64,000 nt of DNA from Pascua guehoae (lineage: Eukaryota > Basidiomycota > Tremellomycetes > Trichosporonales > Trichosporonaceae), in assembly GCA_001600415.1 (NCBI GenBank), contig BCJX01000007.1:590032-654031 (forward strand). The letters are read 5' to 3'. Of this stretch, positions 12,379-23,574 are shown in pieces. Every line of letters starts with the position of its first letter. Position 1 is the stretch's first letter. A program made the position numbers and the translations under genes. The notes under the pieces were generated by a model. It had not been told where the DNA came from, did not search any database, and saw nothing but the letters and a program-made list of their open reading frames with translations.

Positions 12379-14858
12379 ATGTCCCACCCCCACAGCCACC
12401 CCGGGCAAGACCCGTACTATGGGCATGACGCCGAAAAGGGCTACCCAGCCAACGAAAAGTTTGGCGACGACTATGGCAACGACCGCGTCGAGGTCGTCGA
12501 GCCAAAGGTCGAGGAGACCCACCGTGCCCTCAAGCCCCGCCAGATTTCCATGATTGCCATTGGCGGCGCTATCGGTGAGTACATGGACAAAGTGGGCTTG
12601 GTCTGCACTCGATAGGCGACGCGATCTCTATCCGTTGCTCCCCAACCTCGAGATCTTGGCTTGTGTTGTGCCACACGGCTGCATGCGGATCATGCCCAGC
12701 CTGCAGCCTGTAAACCATGCGGCGCCACATTGTGGCAGCCATCCCCATTCCCAGCCCCTCGCGGCATGCCGCCCCCGTGCTCCCGAGCGCGCCGACGGCG
12801 GCCGCCTGCGACGTAATTGGCGTTTGCCAAGGATGCCAAGTGTGCAACGGGCAAGATGCCGGCCTGAATGCCGGATCGTTGGAGTGATTCCCAGCCGTGG
12901 TAACCGCGCCAAGCATCACGTGACCCATGCAGCCCGAACAGCGACGACAGTGGTCGCATCCCGTTCTCTCTGGCTAACGCTCGCAGGTACAGGTCTCGTC
13001 ATTGGCTCTGGCTCGTCGCTGCGAAACTCGGGTCCCGGCAGCACCTTTGTTGCCTATGTTATTATGGGTATTGTGTGCGTAGTGGCAAAAACAAAGAAGA
13101 CGACCATGTGAGACTGACGCACCAGCTGTTTCGGTGTCATGGTGTCCCTCGGAGAGATGTCCACAAAGTTCCCTACCAAGAAGGGTTTCGCTGGCCATGC
13201 TACGGTGCGTTGATACGATCTGGGCGTCTTGGCACGCCTGGATTTGGCACGGAAGCACAAGAAGGAAGTCTTGTTTTGCTAATTATACCAGCGCTGCGTT
13301 GACCCCGCGTTCGGCTTCGCCACCGCCCTCGTTTATCTCTGCAAGTACCTCATTCTTTCTCCCACCCAGATCACTGCTGGCGCCCTCGTCATCGGCTACT
13401 GGAATGACAACATTACCCGTGCCGCCTGGGTTATTATCCTCATCGCTTTCGTTATCGCCATCAACTGTCTTGGTATCAAGTGGTTCGGCGAAGTCGAGTG
13501 AGTCCAAGTCCCGTGACCGATCATCATTCAGGGTTGTTTGTGGCGTCCGCAGCCGCTGGTGCCTCCATGGAGGCTGCCATGTTGTGTGGCGGCCACCATG
13601 GTATGGCATGTTGTATCTGTTCCTCTTTCCGTTTTCCCCCTTCACCCCCACCTGCAGTCCTTTGCTAACACGACCAGATTCTGGCTCTCGTTCGTCAAAA
13701 TTCTCACGCTCACTGGCCTGATCCTGCTCTCTCTTATCATCGACCTTGGTGGTGTCCCCGGCCAGGAGCGCATTGGCTTCCGTTACTGGAAGGGCGGCCG
13801 TGCCTTCAAGGAGTACAAGGTCACTGGCTCGCTTGGCCGTTTTGTCGGCTTTTTCAACGCACTCGTCGGCGCCCTCTTTGCGTACATGGGCACTGAGCTT
13901 ATCGGTGTGACTGTCGGCGAGGCCAAGAACCCGCGCAAGACTGTCCCCTCGGCCATCAAGAAGACCTTTTACCGAATCATCTTCTTCTACATTCTCTGTA
14001 TTCTTCTCGTCGGCATGGTCGTCGACTCGGAAGGCGAGGCATTCCTTGCTGCTGCCAAGAAGGGTACCTCTGGCGGTGCCGCTGCGTCGCCCTTTGTCGT
14101 CGCCATTGTTGACGCTGGCATCAAGGGCCTTCCCTCGCTTGTCAATGCGTGTATCCTCGTCTTTACCATTTCGGCTGCCAACTCGGACCAGTACATTGCG
14201 TCGCGTACCCTATACGGCATGGCCCGTGACGGCAACGCGCCTGCCATCTTTGCCCGTTGCAACAAGGTATGTCTTGTCGAGCTGCGGTGAAAAGCCCATG
14301 TGACTGACGAGGCAGCGCGGCGCACCGTACGTTGCGTTCATCTTCACCGGCATGTTCATGGGCCTCGCGTTCCTGGTCGTGACCGACGAGGGCATGAAGG
14401 TCTTCAACTACTTTTCGGCCGCCGTCTCCATCTGTGGTTCGCTTGCGTGGACCTCGATTGTCGCCTCGCACATTGCCATGATGAGGGGTATGAAGGCCCA
14501 GGGTATTTCGCGCGACACGCTCCCCTACAAGGCCCCCCTCCAGCCCTACTACGCCTACTTCTGCCTCTTTATGGCCGTCCTCATCTCCATCTTCAAGGGC
14601 TTTGACGTCTTTATCAACCCCCGTGCCAAGGACTGGTACAAGTCGTTCATCACCTCGTACATTGCCATTCCCTTCTACGTCTTTGGCTACATTGGCTACA
14701 AGCTTGTCCGCAAGACACGCTACGTCCGCATCCACGAGATGGACCTCACCACCGGCGGCCGCGAGTTTGACGACGTTGTCGACGATGACGAGGAGGAGCT
14801 CGCGTACAAGCAGATGGACACCAAGCAGAAGATCCTCTACAAGCTCAAGAACTGGTAA
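12379..14858 (+). CDS. Amino-acid permease (APC superfamily, fungal YAT type)
   Basis: Proton-coupled amino-acid importer of the plasma membrane, about 570 residues and 12 predicted membrane segments. The hydrophilic N-tail (rich in His, Asp and Glu) leads into LKPRQISMIAIGGAIGTGLVIGSG, the permease signature of TM1, which an intron of about 412 nt splits after GGAIG. Later landmarks are GVMVSLGEMSTKFPTKKGF, FGFATALVYLCKYLI, FVKILTLTGLILLSL, GTELIGVTVGEAKNPRK and the TM8 region ISAANSDQYIASRTLYGMA. The C-tail is acidic with a stretch rich in D and E and ends LYKLKNW. At least five introns interrupt the gene. Related yeast proteins are Gap1, Lyp1 and Dip5; I cannot assign the substrate. The upstream intergenic region is very long. 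Confidence 0.93.
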
Positions 14859-15807
14859 ACATTGTCGTCGGTTTCCTTTTTTGCCCGCCATCTATTAGTT
14901 GTTATACGTAGTAGTAGTAGCAGTAGTCGTAGTCGTAGTCGTAGTTCGTGGTCGGGTGGAGCGAAGAGCCGCCAAGCATGAATAGTACGTAATATACGCA
15001 GTCCCCGCTCGTAGTTTTGCACGACATGACGCCACGCCGAGACCTTGGTGTCGTAGTGCCAAGGCATGTATGATGAAACAAACAGAGCAGCAACCGAGCA
15101 CGGCCGGAGCACGAGCTTGAGCTAGGGACACTTCGAGGCGGGTACCATTCGGAACCGTCCGACTGGGGCGCTGTGACGTGTGGTGCGATGACGAGGATGG
15201 GGTGGAAATATTGTAAACCTCGTTGGGTTGGGAGTGCTGCTTGCACCCTCCGGGAGTGCTGCCTGGAGGGTGCAAGCCAAAGCGTTGTCAGGTAACACGA
15301 GGGCAGCTGGGCATTGCTTCGCGGCCACCAGCAAGGGTCATCGCTACGACACGTCAGGTTCCAGAGTTTCTGCTTGCACCCATGTTACAATGGCAATGAA
15401 CAGGCTCATGTTCCACACGTCTGAAGGAAAACACCATTCTTATTCCCAAACTCATGTGTGTTTGTGCACGGCGAGTTTGTCCTGGCCACAATCGCCACCA
15501 AGCAGCTCGGCCGGCAGACAAGAACCACAATCGCTCTGGCTCGGGGCACACATGAACTGGCGCCGGATATTTGGTCCACTCAGTGGAACGGAGACACACC
15601 ACGTCCGCCCACCGGCCACCGGCCACGCTCTGGATGGTGACACTGACGTGCCAGACCCAAGAGTAGGTAGTGCGAGTAGATACTGTACATGCCGCCCATG
15701 CGACTCTATAGACCTCGTCCGCTGATCTGTATTCCCCCAGCCGTGTGCCTCGGCCCGCCCCACCTCGCCCGCTCGCTCCCGCTCGCCCGCTCGCTCAAGG
15801 ACTGGGC
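14859..15807. other. Convergent intergenic region, permease to RRP14
   Basis: Shared 3' region of two convergent genes. It has a GTA/GTC trinucleotide-like stretch (about 14908-14948), a strong inverted repeat (15239-15277), a copy of a CCACCGGCCACCGG-like motif (about 15609-15626), and GCTCGCCCGCTCGCTC-like repeats next to the RRP14 stop. No coding gene supported. Confidence 0.55.
15239..15277. repeat. Perfect 13-bp inverted repeat (hairpin), 13-nt loop
   Basis: The left arm GCTTGCACCCTCC (15239-15251) is exactly complementary to the right arm GGAGGGTGCAAGC (15265-15277). An 11-nt direct repeat GGGAGTGCTGC (15230-15240 and 15252-15262) overlaps the left arm and the loop. It lies between convergent genes. 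It could mark transcription end or an RNA structure, or be a remnant of a small inverted-repeat element. Confidence 0.85.
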
Positions 15808-17704
15808 CTATGCCCTGGCGGCGGCGCGCTTCTTCTTGTCCTTGTTCTTGCCCTCAAACCCGGGCCTGCCCTTCTTCTTGCTGTCCTTGCCCTTGTCCTT
15901 GGCCTTGGTGCCAGACTTTTTATTCCGGCGCGCGTCGATGCGGCTCGCAATGTTGTCGTTGCGCTTCTTGGCGGCGGCGGCGGCGGCGAATTCAATCTTC
16001 TTCTTGCGGTCGTTCCTGCGTTGTCAGCGTGGGTCCCGAATGTGTTCTGAGGTCACTGCGATTGTGCAGGCTGTGGAGGGGAGGAAAGAAGTGAAAACGC
16101 ATGTTGCTGGTAGATCGAGCACCGTGTCACGAGATTGGAGACAACTCCGCGTTTCGATACCCCTATCCCGGGGAAGACATTGGGCATGGGACTCTGGACT
16201 CACCATTCCTTGCCGCTCTTCGACTTGCGCTTCTCCTCGCGCTTGACGGCCTTCTTGAGCACCGTCTCCTGGTCGGCGACCTTGCCGCCCGCCGCGCGCT
16301 CCTCGGCCTTTGCCCAGCGCTCGCGCTCCTCAATCTCCTTGCGCTTGTCCTCTGGGAGGCTCGCAAGCTTGGCATTGTGCTTTTCGAGGTGGGCGAGTGC
16401 CTGCGCAGGGTTGGACAGCTTCTTGAGCGGCGCATTCTGCTTCTTGGACGTCGAGGGGAGGTTGATTGCCGGGAACGAGATCGAGTCCTCCTTTGGCAGG
16501 TTGGGGACAATCAGCTGGGTCTGAATGTCAGCGAGTTCATGGGTAGTTTGTGTTGGGGTCGGGAGGGGGCGCCTCTTTGTGGAGTGGATGGGGGCAGGGG
16601 TGTCCAACGGCCACGCCGACGGAGTCTAACGTTGTGCTGGCCCTGGGCTTTCTCATCCCATGCTCGTCCGCTCTCCCACCCGACTGCAGATCCCATCTGT
16701 CCTCCGATCTGCGTCCGCATTCCAACCCATCTTCATCCCAACCGCCTTCCCACCCCTCCCCGCCTTGCCACGCCCGTCTCCCTTCCCACCTGCCTACCAT
16801 CCCTCGCATGAGCGCCCCCCCCCCCCCCTCGCCCATAGTCCATACCACCCAGACTCGGCTCACCTTGGCAGTCTTGGCCGTGACCTCGACGCGCGCCTTC
16901 CTCCGCTCCTCCTTCCTCTCCCTCCTGCGGCGATCGCGCATCTCTCCGCGCTTCTGGCGCCGCGCGTGCTCGAGCGCATCGCGGCTCTCCGGGTCATCGT
17001 CTGCGCCGCGGTCCTTGCGGAACGAGTCGAGCTTGGAGCGCATGCGGTCGCGCAGGTCGGCAATCGACGCCGCGGGCGGGAGAGCAGAGAGGGCCGGGAG
17101 CGCGGGGGGGAGCGCGGCGGCGGCGGGGGGCGCGGGGGCGTCGTCTGTGGAGGCCGAGGCGTCGACGGCCGAGGGGAGGTTGGAGGGGTCGAGCTGTTGT
17201 TAGCTTCGTCATTGGAAGGAGAATCAAGTGTCCACGGGGTTGGGGGGGGGGGGGGGGGGGCAGAGAGTTTGTGGACAGGCGTCACAATAATGGGCTGAAC
17301 TGAACAATCTCCCACACCACAGGCGTATGTTGCGCAAGTGTATTGCCCACAAGCTGCTCGCAATCAAGCTGTCTGCCGGTCGGTGTCACTTGCCACCAGG
17401 GCACCACAACCACCAACTGCCCAACAAATATCCCCCCCCCGACAAGCCCTCCCGACGACACAGTGACACCTTGTCACACCACACGTACCTTTTCCTGCTT
17501 GGCCCGCTTCTTGTGCTCCTTGATCTCCTCGCCCGTCTTGCGCTTCTTCTTCTTCATGTACCGCGAGTCAATCTCCTCCTCGGTCGGCGCGACATAGTAG
17601 CGCTGCGGGATGAGGCCGAGCAGCGTCGTAAACGTGGCGTTGCGTGCGTCGAGCGACGCGACGAGCGCGGCGTCGCGAGCCGGGACGGTGTCAGTCGTGG
17701 CCAT
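15808..17704 (-). CDS. RRP14: Rrp14/SURF6 ribosome-biogenesis protein
   Basis: Nucleolar factor for early 60S and 40S pre-ribosome maturation. Four exons give about 360 residues. The N-terminus MATTDTVPARDAALVASLDARNA (quoted in part: ARDAALVASLDARNATF) and LLGLIPQRYYVAP match the Rrp14 N-terminal helix. The middle exon is DLRDRMRSKLDSFRKDRGAD followed by a very Arg/Lys/Glu-rich helix. The C-terminal SURF6 domain reads KRKSKSGKEWNDRKKKIEF, NDNIASRIDARRNKK and RPGFEG, ending in a Lys-rich tail. One intron contains a C14 run and another a G19 run. An in-frame ATG 18 codons upstream exists, but the homologous N-terminus favours the start used here. Confidence 0.92.
16815..16828. repeat. Poly-C tract (14) inside an RRP14 intron
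   Basis: Run of 14 C in the second intron of RRP14 (poly-G on the transcribed sense strand). Confidence 0.9.
17242..17260. repeat. Poly-G tract (19) inside an RRP14 intron
   Basis: Run of 19 G on the plus strand in the first intron of RRP14, hence poly-C in the pre-mRNA. Compare the intronic G105 run at 57227. Confidence 0.9.
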
Positions 17705-18047
17705 GGTGGATACGACGGAGAGTGGGGGTGTTATGTGTGGGAGGAAGTGTTGTTGCAATGGTGGGTGTTACCCAGGGTGGCAGACGATGGGGACGGTGAT
17801 GGTCAGAATATTTCAGCCAGGCACGGGTATCGATGACGGAACCAAATTTGCCATCCATTCCATCTGCCATTGTGCGTTTTGGACACTGGGGTGGCGACGT
17901 GGGGTAGAGTGCAAAGATTATCCATGTCTAGAGTATCGCTACATGCAAATGACAACTATGAGCCGACGGGGGTGAAATGCATGTCCCGCCGGGAGATTGG
18001 ATTTGGTGTGATAAGTTGCGGGGGCTCAGATTGCGAGGCTCAGAAGC
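17705..18047. other. Intergenic, RRP14 5' side to 3' end of the GPI-like gene
   Basis: About 340 nt between two minus-strand genes, holding the RRP14 promoter and 5' UTR and the downstream gene's 3' end. Nothing further recognised. Confidence 0.5.
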
Positions 18048-19150
18048 TTAGAAGACGCTCGCGATCGCGGCGAGAGTCGCCGAGAGTAATAATGAGGCGA
18101 CGCTCACCCGATGCGAGGTCCATGCGTCGTTGTTCCTGCAATGTCAGATGGGGGTCACACTCGCGGGGATCTCTCCTGGTCGACCGCGTCTCACTCACAT
18201 GACGCCAACCTCGAGTATGCGGACGGTGAGGACAGCAACCAAGCCATCAATCGCTGGGAACCCGTCCTCTTCGACGGTAATGTAGTGGTTGATATCGTCT
18301 AGACGTCAGTACCTGCACCCCTCGAGTAGCTTACCTGATGAGTTTTTGAGCATTCCCGACACATACGAGACGGACGTCTCATACGTCCAATTCTTAAACG
18401 ACGAAATGCCCGTAAACGTCGTTTCGTTGGTGACGCTGCGCGTCGCAAACAGCTGGCCAGTGAGGTTGCCGACAAGCTGGTCACGACCCTGGTTGTACCC
18501 GTTTGGCACAATGTCGTGCCCGCGTGCGAGGTCCATCTCGTCACTGACGGCGAGGAAGAAGGCGCCGCTGCTCGCCTGCTGCCAGTAGCGCAGGTGCAGG
18601 CCGCCGTCAAATGTCTCCCTGCACGACCCGAGGTATGGATCGCCAAAGTTCCACCGCAGCGTCTGCGTCTCGTTGACCTTGCCGCGTCCGTCGCCGAGGT
18701 TTGCACCCTGCGGAGAACCAAACTTGGCGCCAAGACATTCGCCCGAGAGGTTGGTAGAGGTCATGTAGTTCTGGAACCCGCCGTCAAAGAGACTGTCCAC
18801 CAGGACAATGGGGTCTGATAGACCAGAGACGATCACGTTCAGTGGCTCGCCGAGGCCTTCAGGATACGTATTGTTGACATACTGGCATCAGCTTGTCAGT
18901 CCGAGGGACAGCACCTAGAAACATGTGCTTGAACAGGGAGAGGCTCGGAACTGGCGCTCGCCCCCGCCCTCGCCCTCGCCCCATCTGCACTGCTGTCTGT
19001 CTGTGTCTGGCAACTCACAGTCAACATAGAGCCACCATTCTCGAGCGGATTGTCGTATGCGTGTCCGTTGTACGTTGGTTTATTGTTCTTGGCCGAGGCC
19101 CGTGCGACCAGCAGGCCAGCCGCCATCACCAACCGCACCAGCATCACCAT
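18048..19150 (-). CDS. Secreted conserved fungal protein with GPI-like C-terminal tail
   Basis: Four exons give about 290 residues. The start MVMLVRLVMAAGLLVARASA is a clear signal peptide. The mature part includes KNNKPTYNGHAYDNP, LNVIVSGLSDP, LRWNFGDPYLGSCRET, GGLHLRYWQ and FFLAVSDEMDLARGHD, with several N-x-S/T sites and paired Cys. A third exon (DDINHYITVEEDGFPAIDG) leads to a last exon that ends in the hydrophobic segment VASLLLSATLAAIASVF and stops, as expected of a GPI-attachment signal. The GPI call is inference. I recognise the pattern as a conserved protein of unknown function in basidiomycetes, but no enzymatic motif. It is probably a cell-surface protein. Confidence 0.7.
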
Positions 19151-19973
19151 GGTAGCGAGAGAGTAGGCGGTAGAGGACCGAGGATAGGGGTGTGGGAGGG
19201 AACGTTATGTCTCGGAAGACGAGTTTCTGAGCCCAGCCACTGACAAGATGTGAGCGGGCTGGAATTTGTTGGGAATGCTACCGACAAGGTGACAAGGCGG
19301 GGCGGTGCGATGAGGGCAGCGATTGTGGCCAATAGTTTGAGGGAGAAGAGTGCGTTGGCCAGCAAGCGGCACTGATTGATTGATTGATTGATTTCGTAGC
19401 TTTTGTAAAAACGAGTGACCTGAGCGGAGGCGGCAAAGTGATTGTGGGAAAGGGNGGGGGGGGGGGGGTGATCAGAGATCAGAGATTGATTGAGGTTGCT
19501 ATCTGTCTCTCACCTTTGATCACCCCCGTGATCGTGCAATCAATTCAAGACCACAACCAGGTGGCCATCACAACTTCCCTGAACAAGACGCGACCGGCGG
19601 CATCGGGATATCGGCAGCGGCGGCAATTGTGGCCGCCAGTCTCTTTGGCGGTTCCTGGAAATGGGCATTGGGAACCTATATTGACACCGTCGTCGTAATA
19701 GGCACGCAATCTTCAAACCACCCCCACTAGCGCACTAGCCATGCTTCGCACACAATCAAAACGTGGATGGATGCACAACAACGTTGACTTTCTCGTGCCA
19801 CTGCTCACTCGCGCAGCATACGGGTGGGTCGCTGATAAAATATTGACATCGAATGACTTGGAATGACTAGTGTACAAAAATGCTTACAAATGCGTGCGTT
19901 TGGTGTGTGTGTGACCCAGAGTCCACTTGATGCGATACGGAGAACCCCTTATCTACAATCTACCCCAGCCGCT
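19151..19973. other. Intergenic, GPI-like gene promoter to PUT1 3' end
   Basis: Holds (GATT)n at 19374-19392, a G-run with one ambiguous base (N at 19455), and GATCAGAGATCAGAGATTGATT repeats. No coding sequence supported. Confidence 0.5.
19452..19468. repeat. Poly-G tract containing an ambiguous base
   Basis: GGG-N-G13 with the only N seen in the window (19455), suggesting poor consensus over a G homopolymer. Confidence 0.9.
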
Positions 19974-21904
19974 CTACGCGCCCTTGATGCGGCGCCAAAG
20001 CTCGTCGGCGACACGCTTGCGCTCAGCGGTCGCGCCACCCTCGCCAGTCATGACCGACTTGTTCTCGATCGCGCGGCGGGCAAGGAACGGGACGACCTCG
20101 TCGAGCTTGCCGTACGCAATGTACTTGAGGGCCACGGGCATGGTGCCCGAGTCAAACACTTCGGTGACGCGGTCGGTAATGTCGTCGCGCATGCCGTACA
20201 GCTGGGCGACAAAGACCTTGCCGCGGACGTCGTCGCGGAGGCGAAGGCGCGAAGAGGCAATGGTGCCGTCGGGTCCGCTGATGCGCTCGGCGAGTCCAGT
20301 CTTCTCGAGCGAGTCGACGACGAGCTCTACAGAGTTGGGGTTGTGGGTGGCAAAGATGACCGAGAGCGCGAGCTCGGGGTTGGGGCCGTTGAGCTGCTCG
20401 GCCAGGGTGGTCATGATGGTCGCGAGCGACGTGTCATAGGCGAGGTCTGTGGCCGTCTTGCTGATTCCGTTAGCATCGTGCTTTCACTAAAAGAACAGCC
20501 GCAGAGATACTACTCACTTGGGCCAAATGGGGTCCGAGCCAGAACGGCCCTCCTTGATCCACTTCTCGCGCTCGCGGTTGACATAGGCGCCACGGACAAT
20601 CTTGATGCCGAGCGCGTAGCCGCCCTCCTCGGCGTTGCGAAGCTCCTCCTCAAGGAGGTAAGGCGCGCGGCGAAGGTAGGACTGGTATGTGCCAAAGATG
20701 ACAGGGCCGTTGAACGGCACGCCAGGCGTGGGGCGGTTGTACTCCATTGACAAAAGGCGGGTCATGGCGTCGAGAGCCGGCTGCGTGCCTGAGTGTTCGG
20801 CGTCGATCATGAGCTTGACTCTGAGACAAGGTTAGTGAACTGAACCAACGCCAAAACTGCTCTTGTCTACTCACCCCTTCTCACGGGCGCGGTCGCTGAG
20901 GTCGCGAAGGTCTCCCCAAAGCTTGCGGAGAGCAGAGAGGTCCTCTTCGGTGACATCCTTGTCGGTGGCAAGCACGCCAAGAGGTTGAATGGTGCCCTCC
21001 ATTGTGGGGAGGAGCGACTGGCCGGCCGAGGGGGTGGGGGCGATGACCACGGCGTCCGAGTTCTGCGGGACACCGGGGTAGGGAACTGGGTCGATGGGTC
21101 CAGCGAGGGAAAAGATGGAGCTGGAAGACTGGAGGGGGCGCAAACGGAGGAGCGTGTTGGACGCGCGCTCGAGGATCTCAGGGTCGATCAGGCCAGTCTG
21201 ATGGTCAGCAAAACCGATACACAACACACACACGAGCACCAGCCGACTTTCGGTTTACTCACGACCTTGAGGGCAAAGGACGAGCTTCCGGTCTGACCAC
21301 CAGCGGCGCCGAGCTGGCGCTCAAACTCGCCGAGCGAGTCGATAGCGCGCTTGACCTCTTCGAGGACGAGGGCGCGCTGCTCGCTGCGACTCGCCGACTG
21401 GCCGTCTCCGACCTCAGCCTCGGCACTGTAGTTGAGAACGCCTCCGACGCCACGAGCATTCATGTCGGTCATGGCATGGATGCACTCGGGAATGTCCTCT
21501 CCGGCGACAAACTGGCCAAAGAACGTGTGGCGGATAGCAAACTCGGTGATGGCCTTGACGCCCGGGATGGGCGAGTGGGTGAGGGCGCGGAGGAGCGCCG
21601 GCGAAGCGTCAATGACGCGCGGCATGCCGCACACGGTGTAGACGGCATAGCTCCGAATGAGTGCAGGCGTGGGGACGGCAGCAATGCCGCGGAGTGGTAC
21701 GTCAGAGTCGGCGTTGGCGCCCGACCGCAAAGTGAGGACTGCGCCGGTTGCGAGGGCGACGCCGCCAAGAGCAAGGAGTGCGCGTGACCGCGGGAAGTGG
21801 CGTGGGGTTGCACCAGCACCTGCGGCGGGTGGGACAGCGGACGTGATCGAGCGCGCCAGACGGGGAGTGAGGAGACGGAGAGAGGCTGGGCGGACCAGAG
21901 TCAT
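19974..21904 (-). CDS. PUT1: Proline dehydrogenase, mitochondrial (FAD)
   Basis: Oxidises proline to pyrroline-5-carboxylate in mitochondria and passes electrons from FAD to quinone. Four exons give about 585 residues. The N-terminus is Arg/Ser/Ala-rich and lacks acidic residues, as in a matrix-targeting peptide, followed by a hydrophobic stretch (ALLALGGVALATGAVLTL). The barrel begins at FAIRHTFFGQFVAGE and MTDMNARGVGGVLNYSAEAE. Later motifs are VKLMIDAEHS, GTYQSYLRRAPYLLEEEL, GIKIVRGAYVNREREKW, SVIFATHNPNS, VFVAQLYGMRDD, IAYGKLDEVVPFLARRAIEN and a basic C-terminus. An in-frame ATG lies 16 codons upstream, but a CTAAC-CTACAG sequence between them suggests a 5' UTR intron, so the later ATG is used. 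It was probably regulated by proline or nitrogen, which I cannot see in the sequence. Confidence 0.95.
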
Positions 21905-23574
21905 GGCAGTGAAGAGTGTATCTCTGTAGTTGTTAGAGGAGAGGAAGAACATCGGCGCCGCCGGGGAATGGGTGCTACATTTGTATGTCTACGACATCGG
22001 GCTGGCTGGGCATGGGGGTGGTCATGCAATACCAATACCACACGACACCACCAGCCTGCAGACAGAGTGCAGAGGGTGTTCACATGCGTCTCCAAACTCG
22101 CACTGCCCCACTTGCTCTGCTTTGCCACCCAGAGTGGGCGCTTAGCGTGCTCGGTTCCGCGCTTAGTAAAAGATACGACGCAGCCACCGGCCACCGGCCG
22201 GGTCTCGACCCCCTTTCCCTATCGCCACACCCTATTGTACTCATTACACAGGCTAGAAATCACCTGACCCAGGCTTTCTAATGGGGGATTAGAAATGGTG
22301 CCTGAAAATGATAAGGCGGCCATGTCCGGGACCAGCCTGTGCTTGCCGCCGTCTCCGCACGTTGCCGCCATGCGGCCACTCATCACCGAACGTGACCATA
22401 GAGGATCGGGAAATCTCCCCCGCGTTCATACGACGACCAACCGTAGCAAGGTGCAAGAAGGCAAAGAGCTAGACGCTCGGCGACCAGGCCGAACGTGCAC
22501 CAAACGGGGCCGAAAAGAGACGCGTGGACGCGACGGCCGCACAGACAATAGAGCGAGGTGCACTATTGAATGGGCGTAAATAGATCCAGTAGACCTTGAC
22601 TTTGTGTACCCACCAATTATTGTGTGGACGTGTGGATCTGCGGTATGCATGCATGCAGAGCTGTGTGCTGCCTGTTGTGTGTATCATGTCGCGACGCGTC
22701 TGGCATTCGGCCCGTTCCGGACCTTGCATGTACGCTGCGTGCCGCGTTGACCGTCCAGATTGATAACTTATCTGGGAGGCCAAACCGTCGCCTTGCAGCA
22801 CAATGTCGCTCTCTCCGATCGTCGGTGTTTAGCACTCGGATCATATCCACCCCATACCAAGTCTCAAACACTGCTGCGGTGGCCCGTGCAGCAGCCATGT
22901 TTCGAGAGATAGGCAGCAGCCGCATCCCCACCAACTTGAACGCTCTCAGACCCAAAGTGTCCTTTGAACACAGAGCAGCACGTAGCAGAGCACACTGCGG
23001 GTCGTGGCTCGATCGCGTCGATCCGCGTCCATACCGCACAAACGTCCATGTAAACGTCACTACAGCAACTGCACCACATCACACAGCAGCCACGACAGCA
23101 GACTACTTGATAGACTGCTTGATTGTTTGATGTGTGCCGGTCAGACATGACACGAGTTCAGCCTTTACTGATTTGGCTTTGGATGTGGGGTGTTTGACAT
23201 TTGGAGTGTTTGATCGCTTAGTAGACAAGCCATGACGCTTCTGGCCGCTCACAAGCACTCTGGCCGCCGCTCAAGACCCCACTCTGCCAAGCGAAGCCAA
23301 GCCACACACTGAAACCACCCACACCCAGTGACCTCTACCAGGCACGGGACTGCAACAGGGTGACACATACCCCACAAACCCCAACTCTTCCCCGCAAAAC
23401 GTGGCGCTCCTCCCCCGCATTACGTAACTCCACCACAGCCGACGTTGCCGATGTTGCCGATGTTGCCAGTCGCCGCTCTATCTTTAGATCTCGTATCATC
23501 AACAGCTCCAACTCAACTTTGTAACTCAACTTTGCATCAATCCTCTATACGAAGAAAAAACAACACGGGGCGCG
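21905..23574. other. Divergent intergenic region, PUT1 to FEX
   Basis: About 1.7 kb between divergent genes, so it should hold both promoters. It carries a CCACCGGCCACCGG-like motif (about 22184-22200) and GCATGCATGC near 22650. No coding gene supported. Confidence 0.5.
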
